32,992 nt of DNA from contig NW_014040331.1 of NCBI RefSeq assembly GCF_001186125.1, forward strand, positions 64,048-97,039. Direction: 5' to 3'. Below the pieces are notes generated by a model. That model was given only the letters and a program-made list of their open reading frames with translations, made no database searches and had not been told where the DNA came from. Positions 24,236-32,834 of the stretch are shown here, piece after piece. How positions within the stretch are numbered: the stretch's first letter is position 1; each line of letters starts with the position of its first letter. The translations under genes were made by a program, and so were the position numbers. This DNA comes from Sphaeroforma arctica JP610 (Eukaryota > Opisthokonta > Ichthyosporea > Ichthyophonida).

Positions 24236-24598
24236 AATATATATATAGGGTCCATATGGACACACAAGCCACCATTGTTCTATATTCGTTAGCAATCCTA
24301 CCCACATTCTGCATCGTAAAATACCACCACATACCACCACGGACCCCACCCAATACCATCATTGCACACTTCTTTATTCCGTAAACGCATACAGCAACTA
24401 ATCCTTACAAGAGCACATAGAAACTCTCATGGGCACACAGCTTCACGTACCATCACGGCCTGCAACTACCAACTGATTCCCACTGGGAGACTGGGACAGG
24501 GCATTCAAGGGACCATTGACCATACAGCCAAACTCCTCAGCATTTCTGCGTGAACGCACGAGTGAGGTGTGTACAGCAGGTATAGTCAGGCAGCGCAT
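7328..24598 (-). CDS. WDR24: WDR24/Sea2 orthologue, GATOR2 subunit, 18 coding exons
   Basis: WDR24 is a subunit of GATOR2, the lysosome/vacuole-linked complex that opposes GATOR1 and so permits TORC1 activation by amino acids. Predicted exons in transcript order: 24598-24451, 23150-23037, 22149-22066, 21804-21715, 20681-20565, 19912-19755, 19369-19221, 18902-18829, 17888-17803, 16698-15701, 14729-14596, 13610-13189, 12616-12458, 11487-11381, 9833-9749, 8945-8748, 8376-8267, 7463-7328. All phases match, giving 3369 nt and 1122 aa, against about 790 aa in human. The extra length is mostly low-complexity linker in the middle exons. The chosen ATG (24598) puts 25 residues before the block aligned to human MHCHLDAP, close to the human spacing. 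A later in-frame ATG in the same exon is the alternative. The propeller and the C-terminal exons are firm. The exons at 14729, 13610, 12616 and 11487 rest on phase and composition only. Confidence 0.93.
7513..7627 (-). pseudogene. Diverged intronic copy of the last WDR24 exon
   Basis: Positions 7555-7627 align without gaps to 7373-7445, the zinc-domain part of the final exon, at roughly 75% identity and an offset of 182 bp. Weaker similarity runs back to 7513, and a possible third start is near 7693. In the exon's own reading frame the copy has stop codons. It lies between the final exon and the one before it, so it is a decayed tandem duplicate in the last intron. Confidence 0.75.
8946..9235. 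repeat. 94-bp intronic minisatellite next to WDR24 exon 16
   Basis: Copies begin near 8951, 9045 and 9139, each with GTATGTGGACAAG and, in the first two, GGGCATGACTTGATCAG. The third decays. The array starts within 6 bp of the exon 16 acceptor, so it lies over the pyrimidine tract and likely branch-site area of that intron. Confidence 0.85.
9747..9748 (-). promoter_or_regulatory. WDR24: Non-canonical GC splice donor after WDR24 exon 15
   Basis: Exon 15 must end at CAG (9749), because the next exon opens in phase with GGC GAT (GDVQ). The intron therefore begins GCAAGT, not GTAAGT. CAG/GCAAGT is the usual form of GC-AG introns, where strong matches at the other donor positions compensate. No GT nearby keeps the conserved ADQ-GDVQ junction. 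Confidence 0.8.
10745..10915. repeat. CA microsatellite with repeated CAATTGATC units
   Basis: CA runs enclose three copies of ACAATTGATC followed by a short AGTAGTA or AGTAATA block. The long minus-strand frames over it are Val/Cys/Tyr repeats and not genes. It lies in the WDR24 intron between exons 14 and 15. Confidence 0.85.
11020..11378. repeat. TACATA minisatellite passing into TA repeats
   Basis: About five units of 45-60 bp share CACATATACACATACG and ATACATACATAAG (11040-11260). They are followed by TA/TACATA runs ending at the proposed exon 14 donor. The array lies within a WDR24 intron. Confidence 0.85.
11825..12245. repeat. CA/TA/ACC microsatellite cluster
   Basis: CA runs, then TA runs, a short CACCAACAC array (about 12000-12040), TACATACA words, and further CA and TA runs. 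The cluster is intronic to WDR24. Confidence 0.9.
12252..12311 (-). pseudogene. Diverged copy of part of WDR24 exon 13
   Basis: These 60 bp match 12464-12523 of exon 13 at an offset of 212 bp, with scattered differences. On the minus strand the copy has an acceptor-like CATAG and a GTGAGT donor-like site about 30 nt later. It therefore resembles a small exon, but the exon's own frame upstream of the acceptor meets a stop. A decayed tandem copy is the simplest reading. Confidence 0.65.
12961..13170. repeat. TA run followed by ACAGAC array
   Basis: A TA run of about 70 bp (12960-13040) is followed by ACACAGACACAG hexamers (13075-13130). On the minus strand this is TG-rich DNA just downstream of the exon 12 donor (13188). 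Confidence 0.9.
13639..13800. repeat. 51-bp intronic minisatellite, three copies
   Basis: Copies start at 13639, 13690 and 13741, with a partial fourth near 13792. Each carries AAGCCAATGGTGGATGT or a close variant. The array lies about 30 bp upstream (transcript sense) of the exon 12 acceptor in WDR24. Confidence 0.85.
13855..14055. repeat. CA microsatellite with CATGTATGCATGA units
   Basis: Seven or so units of 25-30 bp consist of a CA run followed by ATGTATGCATGA and GACTAC. It is intronic to WDR24. The perfect minisatellite period and lack of unique spacers exclude a CRISPR array. Confidence 0.85.
14285..14540. repeat. About 40-bp minisatellite, seven copies
   Basis: Units carry ATAGTCCAATA followed by an AT-rich block and ACATGTACAC. 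Copies diverge modestly. A C homopolymer of about 12 bp follows at about 14560-14571. All of it is intronic to WDR24. Confidence 0.85.
15085..15300. repeat. CA microsatellite with a duplicated 40-bp block
   Basis: CA runs enclose two copies of a block beginning CGCACATTCGCAGCGGGACT (about 15131 and 15257), so the larger unit is about 126 bp. It is intronic to WDR24, between exons 10 and 11. Confidence 0.85.
15595..15660. repeat. TA/TAGATA microsatellite
   Basis: TA runs flanking four GATATA units, about 40 bp past the exon 10 donor of WDR24. Confidence 0.9.
16699..17802. other. WDR24 intron 9, no additional gene seen
   Basis: Mixed-composition intron sequence between exons 9 and 10. It is AT-rich next to the exon 10 acceptor. 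Short open frames on both strands show no recognisable domain. Confidence 0.6.
18417..18828. repeat. About 145-bp nested repeat including the WDR24 exon 8 donor
   Basis: Three copies begin with AATGAGATCACTAGACAGA or a close variant near 18421, 18581 and 18707. Each holds sub-repeats ending in CACACGTACCT or CACACATACCT. On the minus strand those sub-repeats read AGGTACGTGTG, the same as the true exon 8 donor at 18828. The array therefore carries several donor look-alikes. Confidence 0.8.
18893..19013. repeat. 40-bp repeat carrying the WDR24 exon 8 acceptor, three copies
   Basis: Copies start at 18893, 18933 and 18974 with CACATGGATGCTGTGGGAAT. Minus-strand sense: each has TTCCCACAG then CATCCATGTG, which is the acceptor plus the first ten or so bases of exon 8. 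Only the copy at 18893 continues into the exon. The other two are intronic. Confidence 0.9.
19372..19466. repeat. TA microsatellite at the WDR24 exon 7 acceptor
   Basis: TA/CA runs begin directly upstream (transcript sense) of the acceptor ATAACAG at 19370, so the pyrimidine tract is replaced by TA-rich sequence. Confidence 0.85.
20015..20340. repeat. CA, CCCACA and TA microsatellites in WDR24 intron 5
   Basis: A CCCACACA tract (20015-20060), a CA/TA tract (20098-20137) and a TA tract (20308-20340) are separated by unique sequence. No gene is seen between them. Confidence 0.85.
20682..20980. repeat. 101-bp repeat carrying the WDR24 exon 5 acceptor, three copies
   Basis: Copies start at 20682, 20783 and 20884 with CTGTATGTGGGTACGGAAAA or a close variant. 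Read on the minus strand, each ends in ACATACAG, the acceptor used at 20682. The copies stay about 90% alike. The first abuts exon 5 and the other two lie in intron 4. Confidence 0.9.
21241..21442. repeat. 31-bp minisatellite, six to seven copies
   Basis: The unit is ATAGCACACACAACAAATCA plus CTCAATATAA, with point differences and one shortened copy. It lies in WDR24 intron 4. Confidence 0.9.
21601..21737. repeat. 76-bp duplication of the 3' end of WDR24 exon 4 and its donor
   Basis: Positions 21601-21661 repeat 21677-21737 almost perfectly. The block contains the last 20 or so bases of exon 4, the donor ACG/GTAAGC and about 35 bp of intron. The donor used is at 21714 and the copy at 21638. 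Use of the copy would add a stop codon, because the reading after the first donor gives K-Q-stop. Confidence 0.9.
22850..23046. repeat. 65-bp repeat carrying the WDR24 exon 2 donor, three copies
   Basis: Landmark ACATACAGGGATGG occurs at 22901 and 22966, and as ACATACAAGGATGG at 23031. On the minus strand these read CCATCC(C/T)TGTATGT. The copy at 23031 is the true end of exon 2 (23037) with its GTATGT donor. The other two give near-identical donors inside intron 2. Confidence 0.9.
24075..24250. repeat. TA, TACA and CA microsatellites in WDR24 intron 1
   Basis: TA runs, a TACA array, a CA run of about 35 bp, then more TA. Confidence 0.9.
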
Positions 24599-25820
24599 GC
24601 TACAACAGAATGTATACACGCATACGCATACCAGTTGTATTGGAATAAAGACAATGGTAGTATGAGGAAAGGGCAACTATCGCCCCGCACCGACACACTG
24701 ACTTACATGTTATTTGAATTGCCCGTGTCGAAGTGGGAGGATTAGTATAGGGGCATTGTACGTACGCTCGATTTTATGCTGAAGCATATGCGAATCAATT
24801 GATCGGGACAGATGGCCAAGTACATGCATATAAGCGCACTGTGATAAAGTCTATACTCTCATATATTCATCTTATGTTCAAATGAAGACCTGGAACAAGT
24901 CAGAAGTATATTCCTCATGAAATGTAAAGCTCACCCTCACACAGAAACGAGATCAAACAAAGGTTGGGACCACTTAGAAATATACTGATGGGTATCTCTA
25001 AGCTTTAAGATTCAAGCCCAGCGCTTGTGTATATACTAACCAAGACGTATATAACTTGTATATGTCCGAGCTAGCCCAGAAAATATCATTTACTATATTT
25101 GTATGCCTGACAAATTGCACTTTCAGTGTATAGGTATTTGTGATATACTGCCCTCTCATAAGTATATAGGTATGTCTGATACATTACTCTCTTATATGTG
25201 TATAGCTATGTGTGACATGTTGCCCGTATATAGGTGACGATCACTCATAAAAAGCATCTATTCTACATGGCAATCTATATGTTTCACTATAGGTAGAAAT
25301 CTGCCAACACCGTGTCAACCGATATACAGTCATAGAGATCACATTGGTACAGGCATTCCTATTGCTTTGGAGCCTGTGGTTTAGTACTGACCAACGTACC
25401 GGACTATTCATACACGAGTTGCAGGAAAAATACATAATAGCTTCCAGTAAAGTGCTATGAAACGAAGCTTTACCGCAGTATTTATGACAAAGTGTAGCTA
25501 ATTGAAACACAATGAAGCAAAAGTATCAAGGGTGTCAATATATAGGTCGATGACTTCTAGTAGAGTAAAGAGCCACACACATGAAACCAAAATACAGGTA
25601 TTAGTTTACACCGCTTCCTGTCAATCTCAAGAACGCGATTACATATGCGAATATACTGCACAGCCACGATGGGGTGTACCACATGCAAAGACATTTTGTT
25701 TTACACTTGTAAGTGTGCATACGCCCACCTGATTGTCTGCAGCTGTATGAATACGCAGTCATAGATAAGATAACTAAGCACTGTTGTACCGCCTACTAAA
25801 AAAGTTTGTACTCTATACAT
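24599..25820. other. Upstream region of WDR24, no gene recognised
   Basis: No coding block stands out on either strand. Three diverged units with a GTATAGGTAT-like core occur at about 25120-25230. Part of this stretch should be the WDR24 promoter and 5' UTR. No clear TATA box or initiator can be assigned. Confidence 0.5.
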
Positions 25821-26085
25821 CCAATTCGAGCTGCGAATCAGCTGCGTAAGCTCAAATACACGAACCTGTCCCAATTCCTCGGCTTCTCTGGTGTGACATA
25901 GGTCGGATCCTTGAACACCCCCACCTCATCTCGTTTCATACTTTGACTCATTGTTAAACAGTTCGCTGTCTATGCCACTGTTTGTTCCAACCCTTCGATG
26001 GACTTTATGAGGCAGTTACAGACATCAGACATGTTCCTTATTCAGAGCGCTGCCGTATTCAAAGTGAACGTTGTACTTACACGGT
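25820..26085 (+). mobile_element. Possible Ty3/gypsy pol fossil, heavily broken
   Basis: Short plus-strand stretches resemble the connection between reverse transcriptase and RNase H in Ty3/gypsy elements, for example TNLSQFLGFSG near 25870-25900. No LTRs or other domains are recognisable. It is old and broken by many disruptions. Chance resemblance is possible. Confidence 0.3.
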
Positions 26086-27515
26086 GTGTCCAGATTGTTC
26101 ATTTGCTGTTAAGACCTTTAATTAATTATGTTGTACATAGTGCTCAATTAGAGTAGATCGCCTACTATAAGCAATATGGTCCTGTGCCTGTCTCTACTTT
26201 CAGAGAGGGCATTTATTATGTGCTGACGCTGACAGCCCTCACAAAGAAACCAAAAAAGCTTTTGTGCAGCGGCACATTGTACCAGAGGGTGTCACCACTT
26301 TTGGCAAAAGATGGGCATGAGTGATGCGTCGATATAAATATCAAATGTTTTTACCACCGAGGAAGAGAGAAGTAAATGTTTTTAAATAGTCTGCTTGAGC
26401 AATGCTTTGTACCAACTTCTGCTACATATTCAACACCTGACTGTAGTAGTGTAGGGCTACCGATTATGCACATCTCTTGAAATAAGCTCTTCGATTGAGC
26501 CTATTTGGAGTATTAAATTGCTCTAACAAACATATCGTTTACAAATGACTACCGTGTGTGATATTTTATGTATATGTACATGGTTACCGACGTCCACCAA
26601 GGCGGACTGTCACTTTTGGTTTGCTACAAAAGACCATGTGGTTGATTTGTTTGTTTTACATACTTTAAGACGGACTAATGTCCCGGGCGGATAGTTCTCT
26701 CATGTATAGTCTTCGGATTGGTGTGGACCATGTGGTTGATTTATTTGTTTTACATGTTGGCAATATACATACGACGAATTTGGACACTATGCGCTACATC
26801 AGCACATTCTTCCTGCGGTGATTGCGACATCACTTCACTTAGCGCCTCCTGTCTTCGCGCATGTGAATGTGTCTGCTCTGAGTTATACTGCGTCAGCCTC
26901 GCTATGATTTGTTACAGATGAGGACGCTGACGTTAATGATACTGACGTTAATGGTCCAGATGTCGATGACTATTGAGTGAGTAGAGATATAGCGACGGTA
27001 TCAGTCAGATATCTAGTGATCTCTGATATGGAATAAGAACTGAAGTACCCTCTGTTCAATATAACACCACTGTTGTGAACACAATGATAGCAGCATATAT
27101 ATGTTCTACCTTCGTCACTACAGTAGCCAAATATCTGGCGGTGGTTGTCAGCCGAGTAACAAGTAGAAGCCGGAAGTTAATATAGGAAAATCACCGCTTT
27201 GGTGAGAATACAACACTTCTTAAAAAAGCATGACAGGTCGCAAAAGTTCGGATGATCGGTTCTTCCAGTATACAACTAACATTAACATGAGCTCTCGTAA
27301 ATACTGGGTCATACGGTATCAATGTAGGTCTCATTCATCCTGTTCTCAGTTTGGACGAGTGAAAGAACACCATCGATTTTACCAAATACTCTCAGAAATT
27401 GCCGGTGGGATTTTCGACAATAAATACCGCCGTTAGCTCGTCTGTACCGATCAAGCACTCCAAACACCAATTGTTTGAAAGTGATGCCGATTTCTTTCAC
27501 GGTGTACTAATAACA
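26086..27515. other. Intergenic stretch without a recognised gene
   Basis: Mixed AT-rich DNA. A 29-bp direct repeat beginning ACCATGTGGTTGATTT occurs at 26633 and 26727. An open plus-strand frame at 27230-27436 (68 codons) has ordinary composition but no family that I recognise. Confidence 0.4.
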
Positions 27516-27623
27516 CAGCTGCTTGTTTATATATATATATATATATACATATACATACATATATATATATATAATTATATATGACTTTATATTTATATAT
27601 ATATATTGCCACACAAGCAGCTG
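27516..27623. repeat. Inverted repeat enclosing a TA run (potential cruciform)
   Basis: CAGCTGCTTGT at 27516-27526 is the exact reverse complement of ACAAGCAGCTG at 27613-27623. Nearly everything between is TA/ATATACA and can itself pair, so the whole 108 bp can fold as one hairpin. Confidence 0.75.
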
Positions 27624-27762
27624 CAATAAACTTCAGAAGTCGCGCGTCTTGCTAGTCATTAAAGATTCGTGGTTCTACAAGTAGACGCCTCGTAATCCCA
27701 ACTATAACATAAAAATATCGTAAGATTAAGTGACACTCAACCAAGCATGGTGCCGGGAATAC

Positions 27763-27765
<3 letters not shown>

Positions 27766-27860
<95 letters not shown>

Positions 27861-27886
27861 TCATATACATCCTTATATCCATATAT

Positions 27887-27920
<34 letters not shown>
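27766..27920. repeat. TA microsatellite
   Basis: Two long TA runs (27766-27860 and about 27887-27918) joined by ATCCATATAT words. Confidence 0.95.
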
Positions 27921-27923
<3 letters not shown>

Positions 27924-29389
27924 GTATTCATACAATATGATTACTCTTGCAACTAATCTCTACTTGCTCGACTTGCTACCATTCAGTTGACCTTTCGTGT
28001 GTACCGTGTTATTAAAGGACGAGTGTTGATGCGCGGTTGATACCACCACCTGCGCTGTAGACTTCAAGATCGGACTTGACGTCGCTAGGTCCGTCATTAT
28101 CTATGAGATACAGGCATAACGCATGGATCCCTATGCGACAGTTTTTGTAGCCATGCTGAGATCGTACGAGTTCTTTCCAAAATTCCAGGTGGTGTGTAAT
28201 ACACGCATATATCTTATAGTATATATATGAGAGATAACAATAAATACTTTGTTAAAAAAATACTTGTCCTTCGGCTTCGGACAATAGTCCGATCAGGCCT
28301 ATTATGTATTTTATTTCTTCTCTCACTCTACTACTAGAGAGAGAGAGAGAGTAGAGAAACAGGCCACGCCACAGGCCACAGGGTCGTGTCAATAGAATAC
28401 TCTAAAAAATATCTGTACAATTGTAAATACATAGCGTTCTACTAAATTGAAACACTCTAAATTAATGCATTTTTGGGGCTGATATTATGCTATTTTTATT
28501 TATTTTAAAAAGATGCCAATAGGATTTGTCGTTCACAAATGTGTCAAATGAGTGAGAAGGGTTATGCCATTTAAAAGCCCCACTTTTTCTTCTCTTTGCC
28601 TCAATCATATATATCAAAATAGCTCGCTAACGCTCGTTCCTGGGCCCTGGGCTGAGAATTTTTCTGTGTCGCTAAAAAAAACTTCATACTGTACAGCCAA
28701 AAAAACTATAAGGAAAACTATAAAGCGATAATTATGCTCCTCGCTCGATACAAATAATTTAAAAAAATAGTCAGTGAGTATATTTCACTCTAGCGTAAAG
28801 TAAGTCAGGACTCTCAACCAGTAAAAGATCGAGAAGTATTCAATTTGTTTTTATGAATCTATGGATGACACATTTTCTTCTATTTCCCCCCTGGCTTTCA
28901 TTTTGTTTTTTTTTCGGTTAAAAAAAAGAGCAAAAAGCGGTGTAAAATAGTCCCTGTAACTCTGTGGACTGTGAGAAGTTGAGGAGTCTGAGGAGTCTGA
29001 GGACAGTGGAGCCTAGGTTTTTTATATGATTTAATTTTGGTTTATATATAATTATTTTACAAAACCAGAACACGACTATTTTTGTCACGTGTGGTGAATT
29101 GGTCATTGGCATCGATAGCCAAAATACTAATACATAGCGATCCGTATCCGATTGCCAAAAAAAAGGTCATAGCCCATGTACTCCATATTCCTCTGGTTGG
29201 CCTACTGTATCAGTTATTCCTAATTTGAAATAGGGTGAAACAGTATAGTATGTTTTCGAAAAATGTTCCTAAAAATTCGTCGAAAACTCTAGTCATCAAG
29301 ATTTGTCTCGGACTCTCAGCCCAATTTGTACCAGTATTTATTTCCTTATGAACATCGAAATTAAATTCATCAGAAACAGTAGTCAAGAC

Positions 29390-30087
29390 TACACGTATGC
29401 TTGTGGGTGTATGTAAAAATTTAGTGAGCGCGTGTGGGTGTATGTAAATATTTAGTGAGCGCGTGTGAGGGAGCGAGTGATTGTGTGTGATAGTATGCGT
29501 GAATGGGTATGTTTATTTGTGAGCGTGTGTGACTAAACAACAGTGCGTATTTGTGTGTGTGTGTTGAGTGAATGTGAGAGGGTGGGCCCCTCAAGAACTT
29601 ACCTACTGTAATTTCAGAAAATATAACCTTAAATTATATTTATGATTCTGTCTGGACGGGTGTACACGCGAGAGAGAGTGTGGGTGAGTGAGTGAGTAAG
29701 AATGAATGCGTAAGTGAGTGAACGTCTGTGTGGAGTGTGTGTGAATGTGTGTGGGTGTATGGGCGTGTCTACTGAGAGTTTGTATATGAAGAGTGTGTAT
29801 GTGTGAGTAAACATGAGAGTGTTTATGGATGTGTCAACGTGGGTGGTTGTGGGTGCATGGGTGTGTCTTATGAGAGTTTGTGTGCGAGGAGTGTGTGTGT
29901 GTTTGAGGAGTGAGTGAGTGAGTGATGTGCGAGTTAGAGAGTGTGTGTAATTGTGCGTGTGCCAGATTGTGTGTGAATGTGTACGTATGTATGTGTGTAT
30001 ATGAGTTAGTGAGCGTGCGCGCGTGTGTGTGTGTGTGCGTGTGCGTGTGCGTGTGCGTGTATGAGTATATATATGTGTGTGTATGTG

Positions 30088-30123
<36 letters not shown>

Positions 30124-30160
30124 AGTGTGTGTGCGTGTGTGTGCTCTCTGGTGATACGGT
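29390..30160. repeat. GT/GAGT-rich cryptically simple block ending in GT and TA microsatellites
   Basis: Long runs of GTGTGAGTGAGTG-like words, then GCGTGTGTGT, then a TA run at 30092-30120. Open frames across it are repeat translations. Confidence 0.85.
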
Positions 30161-30879
30161 GATACGGTGTGTATTTACCGTCTGTGCTGTGAATATGAAC
30201 AAATAGATTACCCCTATGACCAAGCTTTCAGTCCCCGGGCATCCCAACCGTAATTTGTTTTAAAAAAACTATAAAAAATAGTTGTTCTATTTTTATACAT
30301 TATAAAAAAAAAATGACATTTTCATTTATTTTAGTTAAAAAACATTCCACATTTCGTAGTATTTTGTACATAAATGATTTGACTTTTGAGAGTAGTAGAG
30401 TTGAATGCTAGATTGAGTAGAGAGAGTACATACTAAATACATACAATAGAGTAAATATTGACAGTATTTGACAGGGCGACAAGTGACAAGTGACAACTGA
30501 CACAAGCTCATCAAAAATTAAATATTTATAGACCATTAGTCCCTCACTCACTCGAGTGACGAGATTCACGAGCGGTCAGAATGTGAGTGTGAGGCTCAGA
30601 GGCTGTGACTCATTATGTGAACTATAGTCAGCTGTCTCAGCACTATGTAGTATGTACATACCCGGCACTCGGCAGTGGAGTGAGTGGACTGTGGTACATG
30701 CTCGGTACAGGTATTCAGCCCACAGTCCACAACTCCATAGTCCACGCTCACAACTTCTACAACACTAAGGATTCAGGATTCAGGATTCAGGAGTTCAGGA
30801 TATGTATTATTTAAAAAAATATGAGCGAGTATTATAAATACGATAAACACTGTAAAGAAATGATAAAAAGAGAACTCAC

Positions 30880-31330
30880 AGCCCACAGGACACTAATAAC
30901 TGAGGAGTGAGCAAGAAGTGAAGTCAGTAGAGTAGTAGTGGACCGGGAGTCAGACCGGGACAGACACCGACTGACACAGTCAATCAGTCACACACAGAGC
31001 CTCAGAGGTCACAGACGACACAGAGTCACAAACTCACAGTCTCTACAGTGGCTGAGTGGCACAGCCGCAGTGCTCCATAGGCTTTCACACTCACAGTCTC
31101 ACACAGGCTCATAGAGTCACAGGACTCATTGAGGACACAGGCTCACAGGCTCACTGCTGCTCACAGAACCTCACACAGTCAAGTTGTCAACCGTGTCACA
31201 CTTCACAAGTTCACAGTCTCACGCACTCTCATTGTACATACCCAGGAGTCCAGCCACGCTCCCACGGTACAGGATTACAGGCCCACAGGCTACAGCCCCA
31301 CAGCCAAGAGGCCACAGCTCAACACAACAT
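30880..31330. repeat. CACAG/CTCAC-rich cryptically simple block
   Basis: Dozens of imperfect CTCACAG, GTCACA and CACAGGCTCA words with no fixed period. Frames through it are rich in His, Ser, Thr and Gln and not convincing as protein. Confidence 0.75.
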
Positions 31331-31385
31331 CGGTGCGGGCCCTGCAGGGGTCTGCGGTCGCTGGCTAAACAGAAATAATAGATAA

Positions 31386-31649
31386 ATGCCATTGGAGAAA
31401 TACTTCTTTGTCAACAACTCAATATCACAACACGAGGTTTTTTTAAATAAATTTAACAGGACAATGCTGACCTGGACTGGGACAATGGACATCTGGTCAG
31501 CTGACAGGGATCCCGTTGTGCTCTGTACTTCTGGTGTCCCAATAGAAACAATCTGCCATTGCTTAAATAAAGAGGGAGTTAAATATTATTGGTTGGATTT
31601 GGGAATTGGGATATTTGTACACAGTGTAAAGAGGGTACAATGTGACTAG
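31386..31649 (+). CDS. Hypothetical protein, 87 aa
   Basis: A complete frame from ATG (31386) to TAG (31647-31649) has balanced amino-acid composition and no simple repeats. It starts MPLEKYFFVNNSISQHEVF and ends FVHSVKRVQCD. Its composition contrasts with the repeat block just before it. I recognise no family. It could be a small gene, an exon, or a piece of an unknown mobile element. It ends about 270 bp before the metal ATPase start, on the same strand. Confidence 0.25.
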   Translation: MPLEKYFFVNNSISQHEVFLNKFNRTMLTWTGTMDIWSADRDPVVLCTSGVPIETICHCLNKEGVKYYWLDLGIGIFVHSVKRVQCD

Positions 31650-31830
31650 TGATTATATATATTTTTTAAATTTGTATTTAACTGCTCGGCTTTCACGTGC
31701 GAATACAATGGATGCATTTTTGGGTGTTTTTAGTCTCAAAGACACTTTTTGTGTTTTATATTATTTATAAAAAAATTATAAAAATGCCATTTGTGTACAT
31801 ATTGCGTGAATAAATTGTTGTAGAAGCATG

Positions 31831-31838
31831 TATAAATA
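31831..31838 (+). promoter_or_regulatory. Possible TATA box of the metal ATPase gene
   Basis: TATAAATA lies 85 bp upstream of the ATPase start codon. Position and sequence fit a core promoter, but AT-rich words are common in this region. Confidence 0.4.
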
Positions 31839-31915
31839 GTCAGCCACAGGCATTAAATCCCTTTCAGCAGAAGTATTTAGTCAATTCGTCTTTTAATTGA
31901 CAGTCATACCTGACA

Positions 31916-32834
31916 ATGTCGTCAAATATAGTGAACTCTACAATCTTCCACGTTGATGGCTTGTGCTGTGGCGGAGAGGCCACACTAATACGTGAAACAC
32001 TAGAGCCCCTTGAGGGTGTTGTGAGCGTCAAAGTCTCCGTAGTAGATAGACGGGCAAAGGTTGAGCACACAAGGGCAGTCGACGTAGAAACAATCCTGAA
32101 ACTGCTCAATGACGAGTATATGGGTGCGCGCATAGAACAGAACGGTGATGTTGTATCAGATTCCGAAGGTCAGAGGTCCCATTTATGTGGTCTGAGTTAT
32201 GCCAGTTTCGCGAGAATATGTCTACCGATCCTGCAAACGTCACTGTTCACGGTTGCCTGTATTATGTGCTGGTTAGGGTATATGCATACTGCCTTTATCT
32301 GTAGCATCGTATGTATAGTCCTATCTGGATCCTTACTATACAAGGCTGCTCTATCTATTTTGCGTCGATTGCCCAACGCTGAGCTTTTGATGGCCATAGC
32401 GGTGGTCGGTAGTCTATGTCTCGGAAACTGGCTAGAAGCCGCTTCAGTGGGTACTATAGTAGCTGTACTGGACGCAATTGTTTTATATACACATGAGCGA
32501 GTCGATAGAAGATTAAACAACAGTATTGTTGTGAAACCACCAACAGTGGACGTACCCGAGGGAGGTTCTCAATTAGTCTCACAGTTGGTACCGGGCAGCG
32601 TGTATGTAGCACGTGCTGGGGACGCACTACCGACCGACGGCGAAGTTAAGCAGGGATCGGCAAATGTGGATGAAAGTAGTATCACTGGTGAAGCTATGCC
32701 TCAGCCCAAAGCTGTAGGAGATACGGTACTGAGCGGTTCTGTGTTGACAAGTGGATTCTTGCAGGTGGTAGCGACTAAGCCGGCGAACGAGTCCTTCGTC
32801 TCCAGAATTGAAGATGCGGTGTTGGATGCGAAAA
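31916..32834 (+). CDS. P1B-type heavy-metal ATPase, first coding exon (partial)
   Basis: This ATP-driven pump moves soft or transition metals across a membrane. The start is an ATG with A at -3 (ACAATG). Residues about 8-75 form an HMA metal-binding domain with DGLCCGGEA. The CCxxE site is the form known from plant and related Zn/Cd P1B-2 pumps, in place of the CxxC of copper pumps. Membrane helices lie near 100-120 and 124-143. A further pair near 155-190 includes AELLMAIAVVGSL, typical of P1B. The actuator domain has GDALPTDGEV (235-244) and VDESSITGEA, with TGEA at 257-260. The exon ends at 32834, before GTATGT, after 306 codons and one base. The translation then runs on into an intron-like tail with a stop at 32921-32923. 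The CPC helix, DKTGT phosphorylation loop and ATP-binding domain must lie beyond the window, so Zn/Cd preference is inferred. Confidence 0.9.

Larger units (their letters stand above)
17803..24598 (-). other. WDR24: WDR24 exons 1-9: WD40 beta-propeller
   Basis: Residues about 25-340. Blocks that align by eye with animal WDR24 are: NQLVVAGRD (exon 1), [20 protein letters not shown] (exon 2), [16 protein letters not shown] (exon 3), [11 protein letters not shown] (exon 4), MKLWDLR and [11 protein letters not shown] (exon 5), [13 protein letters not shown] and [18 protein letters not shown] (exon 6), [20 protein letters not shown] (exon 7), [16 protein letters not shown] (exon 8) and [20 protein letters not shown] (exon 9). 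The WD or LWDL endings mark successive blades. In GATOR2 this face binds other subunits (SEH1/SEC13 side) and regulators. Every junction has GT-AG ends on the minus strand. Confidence 0.93.
28250..31380. other. Compositionally distinct spacer
   Basis: AT-rich segments with A and T homopolymers (28240-29380, 30240-30420) alternate with cryptically simple DNA. A GA run sits at 28334-28356. The block at 29390-30160 is GTGTGAGTGA-rich. The block at 30880-31330 is CACAGTCTCACAC-rich, the same vocabulary in the opposite sense. No protein domain is recognised in either. The boundaries suggest a segment of different origin from the microsatellite-rich left part, but I see no terminal repeats. Confidence 0.5.

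Noticed and set aside
31056-31385. 109-codon plus-strand frame, Ser/His/Thr-rich
   Set aside because: It reads through the CACAG/CTCAC simple block. All three frames there are open, as expected of repeat composition.
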